The notes beneath the pieces are model-generated. The model did no database searches. It worked only from the letters and a program-made list of their open reading frames with translations, and was not told where the DNA came from. A DNA stretch of 39,410 nucleotides from Spirochaetaceae bacterium (GTDB lineage Bacteria; Spirochaetota; Spirochaetia; Treponematales; Breznakiellaceae), in NCBI GenBank assembly GCA_031277165.1, contig JAISLT010000088.1, forward strand, positions 1 to 39,410. The letters are read 5' to 3'. This document shows, one piece after another, positions 17,301-24,693 of this stretch (its first letter is position 1; each line of letters opens with the position of its first letter). The position numbers and the translations under genes were made by a program.

Positions 17301-17417
17301 CGGCAGCCGCTGGAGGGGAAGGGTCCACAGGGAAAAAAGCCCGCCAAGAAAAAGAGAACCCAGGCACATGATCACCCCCACGGGACGGCGCACGCACAAC
17401 TCAATGAACCTCTTCAT
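14385..17417 (-). CDS. RND-family efflux permease, first subunit (AcrB/MdtB-like)
   Basis: A 1010-residue RND transporter that would use the proton gradient to drive export through the fusion protein and TolC-like channel encoded upstream. The N-terminus is canonical (RRPVGVIMCLGSLFLGG, then LPLQRLPEFPFPRVTV and YPGLGAEDI with IPIEDALSSVKGLERI). TM4 reads LGIGLVSDTSVIIL: Asp404 aligns with the first Asp of the AcrB pair, the second being Thr405. TM10 reads FGLSVNSGMVLYELA, with Asn916 where AcrB has Lys940. An AGGAG box precedes the ATG; the gap to the upstream lipoprotein gene is 24 bases. Drug, lipid or another substrate remains open. Confidence 0.9.
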   Translation of the reverse strand: MKRFIELCVRRPVGVIMCLGSLFLGGLFSLWTLPLQRLPEFPFPRVTVETLYPGLGAEDIRSTVTIPIEDALSSVKGLERIRSISRDGASLTVLDFRWGTGSGDASIQVREAIDAVYPGLPEGVTKPSVIPGDPGEEPQIIAAVRSPLGAVFARNFAEYDLRSRLRRIDGVGAVILGGGEKEELAVKVDIPRALSRGIPPAALADILISETANIPAGNSRDGERELVVVSRGRPDTEEELASLIFPSAGGPFVIADLGTLNRGPAKRESIFIARNGDGGMDQYVALEIYRRPGADPVRLSRDVKKALAEASSSFSRDGEIRVLYDDAASIVPGIQKLAASACFGIAAVMAVLFFTLRSFRYSILAGLSLPAAMAASLAALAVLGRSLNNMSLSGIALGIGLVSDTSVIILDLLHQNFYGQSKSPPWKEVADHAARAASSSFGGAITTTVVFVPIVFLPGPLGSLFGDLAISLVASIAAGWVYAQFALPPLFRLFWPRQGGNSGGGGNPRPRSLGVERYEPLLLYCIQKPRRIWGTAALVCTAGFALLLSRPMGFVSTADAPEIDISLNFPPGTTMDSIALEAAGLGQRLAAVPGISTLFGSAGSERDDPAKRTDPDYRRETFTYRCMVDSSVKPAGVLEEITALLQGTGAAAYFPQDRTEKLLGLSPSATVAVKGRNREEVESRAAGAEDLFRREGYAGNLEIRPAGSRPELRILPDRAAAAHAGISAAETARAVYAASEGLKAGELEVEGRILAMKVSALDMPELEALPVARTKNGPVFLGSLAKVEYREAPAALARLDRSDVLYFDLSPKPGRERELSRFLRDLSAEKERGLGRADESAFTRYRTSLILTVGLVLILLYLTMGAEFESFTLPLVLLLAIPFSLAGAGPALCISGGSLDLSSILALMVLFGLSVNSGMVLYELAHEKNRRGFTPEQAMYEAALERFRPVLTTTLTTVFALLPLAVSPLGAGERSMAASMLGGVMASTILTLFALPPVLIRFLRGNNSHG

Positions 17418-17441
17418 TTTATCCTGCTCCTATCAAAGACT

Positions 17442-18989
17442 TCATTTTAGCAACAGAAACCGGAAGGGCCCGGTGGTTTTGTTGCCCAGGGTATCCCGCA
17501 GTCCCGGCTTTATCTCCAGGGTAAGCATCCCCGCATAGGGGCGGTTGGTTAACATTCCCCGGATCTCCACCCGGCGCAGGGCGCCCCAGGCCGGAACAGG
17601 ATCCGCCACCGTAAAGTCAGAGAACACCATGGTCCGGGGGGAAAAACCCAGGGCTCCGTTGGTGGCCTTTACCGTAAACAGATCCATCAACGAAAGGGGA
17701 TCGATCGAAACGGAGGAACCCAGGGCGGTTTCAAAGTACAATTCGACCCAGGTGTTTACCGCCGTATCAAAGGGATAGTTTTCCCCCGTAAGGGGAAAAT
17801 CCGCGAACTGATCCTCCGGCGTATATACCAGCAGATCCTCCGCCGCGGTAGAGCCGGGTTTTGCGGGGAACCGCATCCCCCGCAGAACCGGCGGCGGTGA
17901 AGAGGCCCCATCGGCTTTGATACGAAAATATATTTTTTCTTTGAGCCTGTTGCCCCAGCGATCGGCAGCTCCGGTGTTCACCGCCAGGGTAAAGGAAGAA
18001 CCATAGGAGGGAGGATCGGAAAACCGGTACACCAGGGTAGAAGAAAAACCCGGAGGGCTTTCCAGAACCATCCCCAGGGAAGGCTCGGAGCTTAATGCGG
18101 CGCTCACCGAGGCGGTATCCACCGGCTCGGAAAAAACAAGGGCTAAACGGTAGTTCTGTTCCCAGGAGCTGTTTTCCCAAACGGTTCCGTCATCGGCCTC
18201 CAGAATCAATACCGCGTTCCCCTCCGTATCCAGGGCGGAAGCGGAAAGCAGTTCCGGGCCGGTACAATCGATCCCCGCGGAGAAATGGAGAATGTATTCC
18301 CTGGCGGCCTCCAGCCTGGTGGCGTCCGCTATGCCGGTTCCCGAAGAAAGCCGGTATTCTCTTCCGGTGTTCCAGTTTTCCGAAGGGGTAAAGACCGCTT
18401 GGCGGCCCCCCTCTTCCAGGGCCCACACTCCGGAAATTGCCGGGGAAAAAGAAAGATTCTGCAGGGAACTGCGGTTTAGGGGAACTGAAAAAAGCAGCTT
18501 TACCCTGCTCCTCTCTTCTTCCAGAACACCCCCGTCTTCCGGAACCGAAGACACCAGCAGGGGCCTGGCCCCGCCCTGCCGGGTGGTAAAGGAAGCCTCA
18601 AACTGCCGTTCCAAAGAAAGGCCCCGGACATCCTGGGCCTCGGTGGTAAGGATGATGCGGTAATCCCTGTCTTCTTCCAAGGGAGCGGCGGGAATAAAGG
18701 TCATCCTGGAACCGTTCCACGAAAAATGCCCCGGTATGTTCCGGGAATCTTCCGCCAGAGAAAAGGATCGTTCCACGGTGATCCGTTCCGGCTCCAGGGA
18801 AAAATCCAGGGCCACCTCCAACCCCGCCGGATCATGGTATCCCCCGCCGGGACTCCAGGCGGCTACTTCAAAGGCGCCGTTCCGCAGAATATCACAGGAG
18901 CCAATCCCCAGGACCAGGATCAGGATCAGCACCGGCGGCACATGGGCCGCCGCCAAAGGGACCCCGGCGGGTCTGCGGTTTGTCTTCAT
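17442..18989 (-). CDS. Lipoprotein with bacterial Ig-like (SbsA/Big_5-like) domains
   Basis: A 515-residue lipoprotein. The ATG at 18989 is chosen because it starts a signal peptide ending in lipobox GIGSC; upstream codons of the open frame only shadow the previous gene. The stop of that gene and this start overlap as TGATG. The mature protein repeats the Big_5-like pattern: paired strands with 'SVPEDGGVLEEERSRVKLLFSVPLN'-type phrases (given here in part: VKLLFSVPL, RLALVFSEPVD), FTPSENWNTGREYRL and FTLAVNTGAADRWGNRL. These are about 100-residue Ig-like modules of envelope proteins. It is a paralogue of its upstream neighbour. Its place between the fusion protein and the permeases suggests an envelope scaffold or accessory subunit of the exporter. 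Confidence 0.75.
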   Translation of the reverse strand: MKTNRRPAGVPLAAAHVPPVLILILVLGIGSCDILRNGAFEVAAWSPGGGYHDPAGLEVALDFSLEPERITVERSFSLAEDSRNIPGHFSWNGSRMTFIPAAPLEEDRDYRIILTTEAQDVRGLSLERQFEASFTTRQGGARPLLVSSVPEDGGVLEEERSRVKLLFSVPLNRSSLQNLSFSPAISGVWALEEGGRQAVFTPSENWNTGREYRLSSGTGIADATRLEAAREYILHFSAGIDCTGPELLSASALDTEGNAVLILEADDGTVWENSSWEQNYRLALVFSEPVDTASVSAALSSEPSLGMVLESPPGFSSTLVYRFSDPPSYGSSFTLAVNTGAADRWGNRLKEKIYFRIKADGASSPPPVLRGMRFPAKPGSTAAEDLLVYTPEDQFADFPLTGENYPFDTAVNTWVELYFETALGSSVSIDPLSLMDLFTVKATNGALGFSPRTMVFSDFTVADPVPAWGALRRVEIRGMLTNRPYAGMLTLEIKPGLRDTLGNKTTGPFRFLLLK

Positions 18990-20608
18990 CACAGCACCCC
19001 CCGGAAAAAAAAGACCGCATCCTCTTTCAGGTACGATCCCCTGCCGTCTCCCACGGCCCCCCTGCCGCCGGGAAGGGTAAGCCGGTAATAGTGCTCTTCC
19101 GTTTCGGAACCATTTTCTATTCCTTCCCATTGGATGATCAGCGTATCGGCGGACCACCACCGGGCGGAACGGAGGCTCACCGGTCTAAGGGTTCCCGGAA
19201 AATAGGGCTCCATATACAGGGCCAGCACTGCACCGGCCTGAGCCTGGGGACTAAGGGCCTGGGAAAACCGCAGGGTGACCGTGACAATTCCCTCGGGGAT
19301 TATTGTTTTTGCCGGATACGTTCCATTCTGTTCGGCCCCCTGGGTGCCCAGGCCCGCATCCAGGGACAGAACCCTTAGGTAGGGAATATCCGCGGTAAAA
19401 GAAAGGGAGAATTCCCTTTCCATTTTAAGGCCCCCCGTATCCTTGCTTTCCGCGGAAATATACATGGTATATATCCGATCCGGTTCGGGATCCCTGTCGG
19501 GGATAAAGACCACCGCCGAGGGTGTCCACATTTCGGTCCGCCCCGCCAGGGAGGGATCAAACCGTATATTCCGCAGCACCGATTCATCCATGGGTTTATT
19601 AAATTCCACCCCCATGGCCTGGCCGGAACCGAAGCCATCTTCCATGGGGGATCCGGTTTTGATCCACCACAGGCCGGAATCGGGGCTTCCCTTTACAAGG
19701 GGATAAACACCGGTTACTTCCGGAAGGATCCGGTCCGCATCGGTGGTAAAGGTTCCGCCCAGTTCTTTTCCCAGGGGAACCCCGCCGCGTCCCCGGGCTT
19801 TACCGCTTAAGGTCCAGCGGTAAACGGTCCAGGGATTAAGTTTGTCCAGGGGATGTACCTCCATCACCGTATCGTCATCGAACCAGCGGAATTCCCGCCG
19901 GCTTACCCCTTCCAGGGAAAAGGCGTCTGCGGTGCTGGGGCGATCCATGGGTTGGGAGAAAAGAATCCGGACAAAGGCGCCCCCCGGCGGATCCACCCCC
20001 ACCGAAGCGCCGTCGGGGGGACTGGTCTTAAGGCCGTAGGGCGCCGCATCCCGGGTAAGGGCGTAAAAGGGAACATGGTGGGCCACCCGGCTGTCCCTGC
20101 CGTCCAGGGCATAGATCGTTCCAGCGAGGCTCAGGGTATACCGTACCCCCGGCAGCCATGGTTCCAGGGGACTAAAGAGAAGATCCTTCCCCTGCCATGT
20201 TAGATCCCCAGGGACGGTTCCTCCGTCAAAAAGCACCGACAGGGCCTTCTGTGTTTCTGTCCTGTCCATGGCCGTATCGAACCGCAGGGCAAGGACGGTG
20301 TTTTCCTCCGGTAAAATAGTATTCTCCTCCCCCGGATAGGAACTGAACCCTATGGGTTCCAGGTTGATAAAATTACACCGTCCCAGCCCTAGAACCAGGA
20401 GGGGTAAAACCAGGCAGATCCGCCCCCTGGATCCTCTAGCAGCCTGTTGCGCCTGTGGATTTTTTACGCTTGATGCCGCAAAAAATCCCCGATTATTGGG
20501 CTGTTTTCGGAGTTTACAGGGTAAAAAATCGCCTGATCGGCTACTTTCCGAGGTTTTACGCACGAGGTGCGACAAACTCCCGGGGGGAATATTATTCGGG
20601 GATAACAT
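18989..20608 (-). CDS. Lipoprotein with Ig-like domains; N-terminus altered by a repeat
   Basis: The open frame encodes 539 residues. The hydrophobic signal (CLVLPLLVLGLGRC) ends at Cys78, so 60-odd residues precede it, far too many for a normal signal peptide. No ATG, GTG or TTG occurs between the repeat-like DNA (20440-20591) and the signal. The only ATG, at 20608, lies inside the end of the fusion-protein gene behind AAGGAAGGGAG. The likely reading is that an inserted element replaced the native start. The lipobox LGRC is also weak (Arg at -1). The rest resembles the downstream paralogue: three or four Ig-like modules (LALRFDTAMDRTETQKA, VRILFSQPMDRPSTADA, MGVEFNKPMDESVL, VTLRFSQALS). It may still work, with poor export, or be decaying. 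Confidence 0.65.
   Translation of the reverse strand: MLSPNNIPPGSLSHLVRKTSESSRSGDFLPCKLRKQPNNRGFFAASSVKNPQAQQAARGSRGRICLVLPLLVLGLGRCNFINLEPIGFSSYPGEENTILPEENTVLALRFDTAMDRTETQKALSVLFDGGTVPGDLTWQGKDLLFSPLEPWLPGVRYTLSLAGTIYALDGRDSRVAHHVPFYALTRDAAPYGLKTSPPDGASVGVDPPGGAFVRILFSQPMDRPSTADAFSLEGVSRREFRWFDDDTVMEVHPLDKLNPWTVYRWTLSGKARGRGGVPLGKELGGTFTTDADRILPEVTGVYPLVKGSPDSGLWWIKTGSPMEDGFGSGQAMGVEFNKPMDESVLRNIRFDPSLAGRTEMWTPSAVVFIPDRDPEPDRIYTMYISAESKDTGGLKMEREFSLSFTADIPYLRVLSLDAGLGTQGAEQNGTYPAKTIIPEGIVTVTLRFSQALSPQAQAGAVLALYMEPYFPGTLRPVSLRSARWWSADTLIIQWEGIENGSETEEHYYRLTLPGGRGAVGDGRGSYLKEDAVFFFRGVL
20440..20591. repeat. Palindrome-rich insert between fusion-protein and lipoprotein genes
   Basis: About 150 bases with several inverted repeats. 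GGATTTTTT (20457-20465) pairs with AAAAAATCC (20480-20488). GGAGTTT near 20509 pairs with AAACTCC near 20573. GCAC-GAG-GTGC forms a small hairpin near 20560. The base pattern (T-rich and A-rich runs among GC) differs from the flanking genes. It looks like a mobile or dispersed repeat of the intergenic type, lying within an operon. A copy elsewhere in this window was not seen. Confidence 0.5.
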
Positions 20609-21959
20609 GGCTCCCTTCCTTTAAAGCGGCGCCGGGTTTTAACACCACCATCTCTCCGGCGGCCAGGCCCGACAGAATTTCCCGGTCCTCCCCCAGGGGG
20701 GCTCCGAAGCGGACAGTCCGCTGTGCAGCCCTGCCCTGGCTTACGATAAAGATCGTTCCCTCTCCGTTTTTCCGGTCCAGGAGCGCACCTTCGGGGATTA
20801 CCAGGGCATCCCGTTCGCTTCCAAGGTGTACCCGGATCCGGGCAAACATACCCGGTTTGATCGTTGCTTCCGCACCGGCAAGGGCAGAACCGGGTATAAG
20901 GACCCGCACCATAAACGTAAAGGATTGACTGTCCGCCTGGGGGGATACCAGATCCACCGTTCCCTCGTAAACCGCATCGGCGCCGTCCACGGTAACCGTG
21001 GCGGACATGCCCCTGCGAAGCTTTAGCGCATCCTGCTCCCTTAGGGGAAAAACCACATAGAGGGATCCGGTGTCGATTAACGTTAAAAGCTTGTCTTCCT
21101 GTTTTACCCGCTCCCCCTCTTCAAGGTAGCGGGCGCCCACAATCCCCCCGGAGGGGCTATAGATGGTAAGTTCCGCCTGGGCCAGACGCAGCGATTCCAG
21201 TTCCTTTTCCGCCGCCTCAACCTGGGCCCTGGCGGCCTCTACCTCGGCCCGAAGGGTGGAGGTGGCAAGTCCTATCAGGGCGGCGCGGCGTTCCTCGCCG
21301 GAAGAAAAGCCCTGGGCCGGAACAAGTCCCGCGGCGGCCAGATCCTGTTCCCGCCTGCCCACGGTGCGGATATCCAGTTCCCACTCCATAAGTTCCAGCT
21401 GTTCCTCCGCAGCCTCCAGGCCGAACCGGGTTTCCCGAATCGCCTCGTCGCTTAGACCCCCCGCGGCATAGAGGGTCTCCTCACTGTCCGCCTTCCTCCG
21501 CTGTTCTTCCAGGGTCTTCCGGGCCTGGGCCAGTTCCGCCTGAGCCTTGGCAATGCTAAGGAGTTCCGCTTCGGCGTTAAACTCCCCTTCCAGCAGCCGG
21601 GAAGAGGCCAGCCGTAAAGCCGCCGCCGCCTGAACACAGGCGTTTTCCGCCCGGCCCGCCGCCAGATCTATCTGGGGATTCTCTAGTTGGACAATCCGCG
21701 CCCCCCTTGGCACGGCATCCCCCTCACGGTAGTACAGCCGGCGGATCACCCCGTTCTGGGCGGCGCTTACATCCACCTTGGTAAGGAACGACAGGGCGCC
21801 GAAACCGGATACTTCCCCGGCAAGCCTCCGTTGTTCCACCGGAACCAGCTTTACCCGGGGGACATGATCCCCGGAGGAAGCGCTGACCCTTCCGCAGGCG
21901 CTTATATAAACCGCCATTACCGGAAAAAAAATACTAAGGAACCTCTTTTTTTGTCCCAT
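20592..21959 (-). CDS. RND membrane-fusion protein (lipoprotein, HlyD/AcrA family)
   Basis: A 455-residue periplasmic adaptor. The ATG at 21959 is supported by AAAAGGAG upstream and a lipoprotein signal with lipobox ISAC. Domain order is that of the family: first half of the lipoyl domain (VDVSAAQNGVIRRLYYREGDAVPRGARI), a long alpha-helical hairpin (about 100-240) rich in Ala, Glu and Arg, second lipoyl half (AELTIYSPSGGIVGARYLEEGERV), beta-barrel (LYVVFPLREQDALKLRRG) and membrane-proximal domain (DALVIPEGALLDRKNGEGTIFIV). It would bridge the two RND permeases to the TolC-like channel encoded 72 bases upstream. The helical hairpin is longer than in AcrA, with LEAAEEQLELMEWELDIR-type heptads. 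Confidence 0.88.
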   Translation of the reverse strand: MGQKKRFLSIFFPVMAVYISACGRVSASSGDHVPRVKLVPVEQRRLAGEVSGFGALSFLTKVDVSAAQNGVIRRLYYREGDAVPRGARIVQLENPQIDLAAGRAENACVQAAAALRLASSRLLEGEFNAEAELLSIAKAQAELAQARKTLEEQRRKADSEETLYAAGGLSDEAIRETRFGLEAAEEQLELMEWELDIRTVGRREQDLAAAGLVPAQGFSSGEERRAALIGLATSTLRAEVEAARAQVEAAEKELESLRLAQAELTIYSPSGGIVGARYLEEGERVKQEDKLLTLIDTGSLYVVFPLREQDALKLRRGMSATVTVDGADAVYEGTVDLVSPQADSQSFTFMVRVLIPGSALAGAEATIKPGMFARIRVHLGSERDALVIPEGALLDRKNGEGTIFIVSQGRAAQRTVRFGAPLGEDREILSGLAAGEMVVLKPGAALKEGSHVIPE

Positions 21960-22031
21960 GATCAACTCCTTTTGCTTGTCCAGCAGTTTGTAGGTTTGGC
22001 CCGTGATCCCCGGGCGCATCGGGCCCTCCGT

Positions 22032-23528
22032 TTACCGGCGGGTAAATTCCCCTAAGGCCCCCGGGGACAGATCAATGAACCGTTCCAGGGTCCGTTCGGC
22101 CTCCAGCAGGGCGATGGCCGCCTCTGCGGCTTCCACTTCCTTTTGTTCATATTCAAGCCGCTCTTCCATCAGCTCGATCCGGGTAATTCGCCCAAGTTCA
22201 AGGAGTACCCCGCTTAGACGGTACTTTTCTGCCGCCAAATTCAGGGCCCCCACGGTTAATGCCCGGCGCTGTTCACTTAGGGTAAGGCTCTGTATGACCG
22301 CCGCCGCTTCCCGTTCCAGATGCTCCAGGCTAAGCCGGTAATTTTCCTGGGCCAGGGCCAAGGCCAGGACCGCCTGTTTAGCGCCCAGCCCCGAAGCCGG
22401 ATCAGGCAGGGGGCTAAAAGAAGCCTGTGTCCGGGCGGTCCTGTCATAGGGGGGTTCCCATCCGGCGGAACCGCCGGAGGCGGCGTTGAACCAGGGGGAC
22501 GAAAACTGTATCGAAAATCCCAGGGACCAATTCCACCGGGTAAGCGGGTAATTCTGGCCGCTGACGGAAAAACTTCCCGTGGCCCTTACGGTGGGGATCC
22601 ATGATCGGGAGGAAAGTTTAAGCTCCCCCTCCTTCTGCATAATTCCATGGAGGAGCTGCCTTAGGCCGGGGTTTCTGTCCAGCGCAGCCCGGTGGATCGC
22701 CTCCGTGCCGGGAATAAACGGCGAACGGTTAATATCCACCGTTTCCGTCAATTCCGGCATCCGGTCCAGTCCCAGCAGTTCCGTAAACTGGCTTTCCAGT
22801 TCTTCCAGCCGGATTATAAAAGACCGAAGTTCCAGGTCCGCTTCTTTAACGGTCAGTTCCGCCTGCATAAGGTCCATATCCCGGACCAAACCCAGGGCCA
22901 GCTCTTCCTCTAAAATACGCCGCTGTTCCCCCAGGGCGATCAAGGCCCTGTGCCGGATCCCGATGATCATCCGCAGCAAAAGAATTTGCCGGTACATGGA
23001 AAGGGTCCCTTCAATAATTTCTCCCTCGTTCCGCTTAAGTTCCCCGGAAAGCAGCACAAGTTCCGACCGTTCAATATTCCGCTGTGCCCTGGTTCTTCCC
23101 CCGTCAAACAAAAGTTGATCCAAATTCACCGAGTAGGTTTTAACAAAGGAATCGGCGCTGATCCGGGAAAGCCGTTCATCTTCGGAAACCAAGAAGGTCA
23201 ACTGGGGCAGGAATGCCCGGAGGCTTAAAACCCAGACTCCCTCCCGCAGGGCCCGCAGGGACCGGGCATTTTTTAATTCCGCAGAGGCCCCCGCCGCCAA
23301 TCTTCCCGCCTCTTCAAAACTAAGGGAACGCCGGCGGCTGCCGCCGGTTTCCCCGGTGATTTCCGCGGAGGTTCCTGTGGGACTTTCCGCAGATGATTCA
23401 GCGAAGGTTTCCATGGGAGTTTCCGCGAAGGTTTCTGCGGAGGTTTCCAGGGGACTTTCCGCGAAGGTTTCTGTACCGGCCCAGGACAGCAGAAACATAC
23501 ACAGCCCCAGGCAGCAGGTTCTTGTCAT
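22032..23528 (-). CDS. TolC-like outer-membrane efflux channel
   Basis: A 498-residue outer-membrane factor with signal peptide (CCLGLCMFLLSWAGTETFA). Two OEP repeats are visible: SLSFEEAGRLAAGASAELKNARSL starts the first, with YSVNLDQLLFDGGRTRAQ a typical strand-helix junction, and SPFIPGTEAIHRAALDRNPGL starts the second. Long Glu/Leu/Arg-rich helices build the periplasmic tunnel. Between signal and first repeat lies a low-complexity ET/AES segment encoded by 36-bp direct repeats. The start overlaps the stop of the upstream lipoprotein gene (ATGA). It serves as the exit duct for the RND pump. Confidence 0.87.
   Translation of the reverse strand: MTRTCCLGLCMFLLSWAGTETFAESPLETSAETFAETPMETFAESSAESPTGTSAEITGETGGSRRRSLSFEEAGRLAAGASAELKNARSLRALREGVWVLSLRAFLPQLTFLVSEDERLSRISADSFVKTYSVNLDQLLFDGGRTRAQRNIERSELVLLSGELKRNEGEIIEGTLSMYRQILLLRMIIGIRHRALIALGEQRRILEEELALGLVRDMDLMQAELTVKEADLELRSFIIRLEELESQFTELLGLDRMPELTETVDINRSPFIPGTEAIHRAALDRNPGLRQLLHGIMQKEGELKLSSRSWIPTVRATGSFSVSGQNYPLTRWNWSLGFSIQFSSPWFNAASGGSAGWEPPYDRTARTQASFSPLPDPASGLGAKQAVLALALAQENYRLSLEHLEREAAAVIQSLTLSEQRRALTVGALNLAAEKYRLSGVLLELGRITRIELMEERLEYEQKEVEAAEAAIALLEAERTLERFIDLSPGALGEFTRR
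23365..23473. repeat. 36-bp-period direct repeat in the 5' part of the TolC-like gene
   Basis: An 18-bp word (TTTCCGCGAAGGTTTCTG) occurs at 23420-23437 and 23456-23473, a spacing of 36 bp, with degenerate copies on the left side. On the coding strand it encodes repeated ETFAESP/ETSAETFAE units. Unit gain or loss would keep the frame, changing only linker length. Confidence 0.6.
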
Positions 23529-24043
23529 TTTTTCTCCAGTTCCCGTAATGCCCTGGTAAGGGCCATGTACAGAAGCCGGTGAAGCATCCGGGACGAAGAA
23601 AGACTTCTGTTCCCCGAAAGCAGGGCCGTCCCCGCCGACAGGGGAAGTTTACCCTGGCCGGCATCTTCCCCATGCGGAGGATCCTGCGGATCCCCCGCAT
23701 GGTTCCTATTTCCCGGATTTTTCCAAATCCGGATCTCCGCCGACAGCGAACGGCGGGTCTTCCAGTTTTCCATATATTCCCGTTCAATGATCACCGCATC
23801 AACCAGATATTCTGGTCCCGGTCCGTAGCCCTGCTCCGCCAAGAGCAGCGGCAGGATTCGCCTGGTCTCGGCCTCCACCGAATCCCAGTCGGCGTTTTTA
23901 TCCACCCGAATGTTCCCTAGCTCTGCGGTACCCAGATGTTCCTCCGGGACCGGCCAGCCCTTGGCTGCCGGCTGAAATCCCAGGGTCGAGCAGGACCCAA
24001 GAAAAAACAGTAAAAGCCCCCAGGGTAATTTATTTCGCCTCAT
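23525..24043 (-). CDS. Small lipoprotein of the exporter operon
   Basis: A 172-residue lipoprotein with lipobox LGSC. The second ATG (24043) is preferred over 24058 because GGAGG lies 7 bases before it. The mature part has ADWDSVEAETRRILPLLLAEQGY and YLVDAVIIEREYMENWKTRRSLSAEIRIW, then a polar stretch and a C-terminal amphipathic helix (LLYMALTRALRELEKK). This resembles small periplasmic proteins in which a DUF4136- or LpoB-like beta strand follows a helix, but I do not recognise the family. It overlaps both neighbours, so it is coupled with the TolC-like gene and may assist channel assembly. Confidence 0.65.
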   Translation of the reverse strand: MRRNKLPWGLLLFFLGSCSTLGFQPAAKGWPVPEEHLGTAELGNIRVDKNADWDSVEAETRRILPLLLAEQGYGPGPEYLVDAVIIEREYMENWKTRRSLSAEIRIWKNPGNRNHAGDPQDPPHGEDAGQGKLPLSAGTALLSGNRSLSSSRMLHRLLYMALTRALRELEKK

Positions 24044-24692
24044 TTTTTTCCTCCGCATCTTTTTCCAGAACCGACCGCAAATCCCTTAGGCCCCGGACAA
24101 GGGGCGTATTCCAGGGAAGCAGGACCTCTGCCCGGCGAAGATCCTCCAGAGCGCCGGATCCGTTTCCCGCGGTCCAGCGAAGTTTTGCCCGGTCAATAAA
24201 AACCAGGGCTGTTTCTGCGGAGGCTTCCACGGCCCTGTCCAGCAGGGCCGCGGCGTCCCCGGTGTTTCCCGCCAGGGCCGCCAGATCCGACGCGATCCTG
24301 AGGGCCCGCAGATCCTGGGGATTATCCCGAAGGAGGACTTCGATTATGTCCAGGGCCTCTTGATCCTTTCCCTGTTCCCGGAGGATCCGGGCAAGAAACA
24401 GGGAAGCCTCCCCCGATCCCGGATTACGGCGCAAAGCCCGGCGCAGCAGTACCAGGGCCTGATCCCCCTGGCCGTTAAAGTACAGGGCCTTTGCCCGCAG
24501 TACCAGGGCCGGGGTAAAGTGCTTAATTGGCCCCAGCATAGATGCGGCCTCTGTAAAATTCCCCTGGGCATAGGAGGAGGAGGCACGGCTGTAAAGAAGC
24601 ATCGTCTCTTCATTGGGATTTTCTCCGTTACAGGATGTTAAAAGAACCGCGGCAAAAAGAAAAATTACCGGACCGGCACATGAACCTTTCAT
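24030..24692 (-). CDS. TPR-repeat lipoprotein
   Basis: A 220-residue lipoprotein (lipobox LTSC) made mostly of tetratricopeptide repeats: for example LLYSRASSSYAQGNFTEAA, ALYFNGQGDQALVLLRRALRRNP, GEASLFLARILREQGKDQEA, and RALRIASDLAALAGNTGDAAALLDRAVE. About five TPR units give a protein-binding superhelix facing the periplasm. The ATG at 24692 follows the upstream stop by one base; its ribosome site (GGGG) is weak, suggesting coupling. The gene overlaps the next by 14 bases. It is probably an assembly or scaffold factor for the envelope exporter. Confidence 0.78.
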   Translation of the reverse strand: MKGSCAGPVIFLFAAVLLTSCNGENPNEETMLLYSRASSSYAQGNFTEAASMLGPIKHFTPALVLRAKALYFNGQGDQALVLLRRALRRNPGSGEASLFLARILREQGKDQEALDIIEVLLRDNPQDLRALRIASDLAALAGNTGDAAALLDRAVEASAETALVFIDRAKLRWTAGNGSGALEDLRRAEVLLPWNTPLVRGLRDLRSVLEKDAEEKNEAK

Positions 24693-24693
24693 A

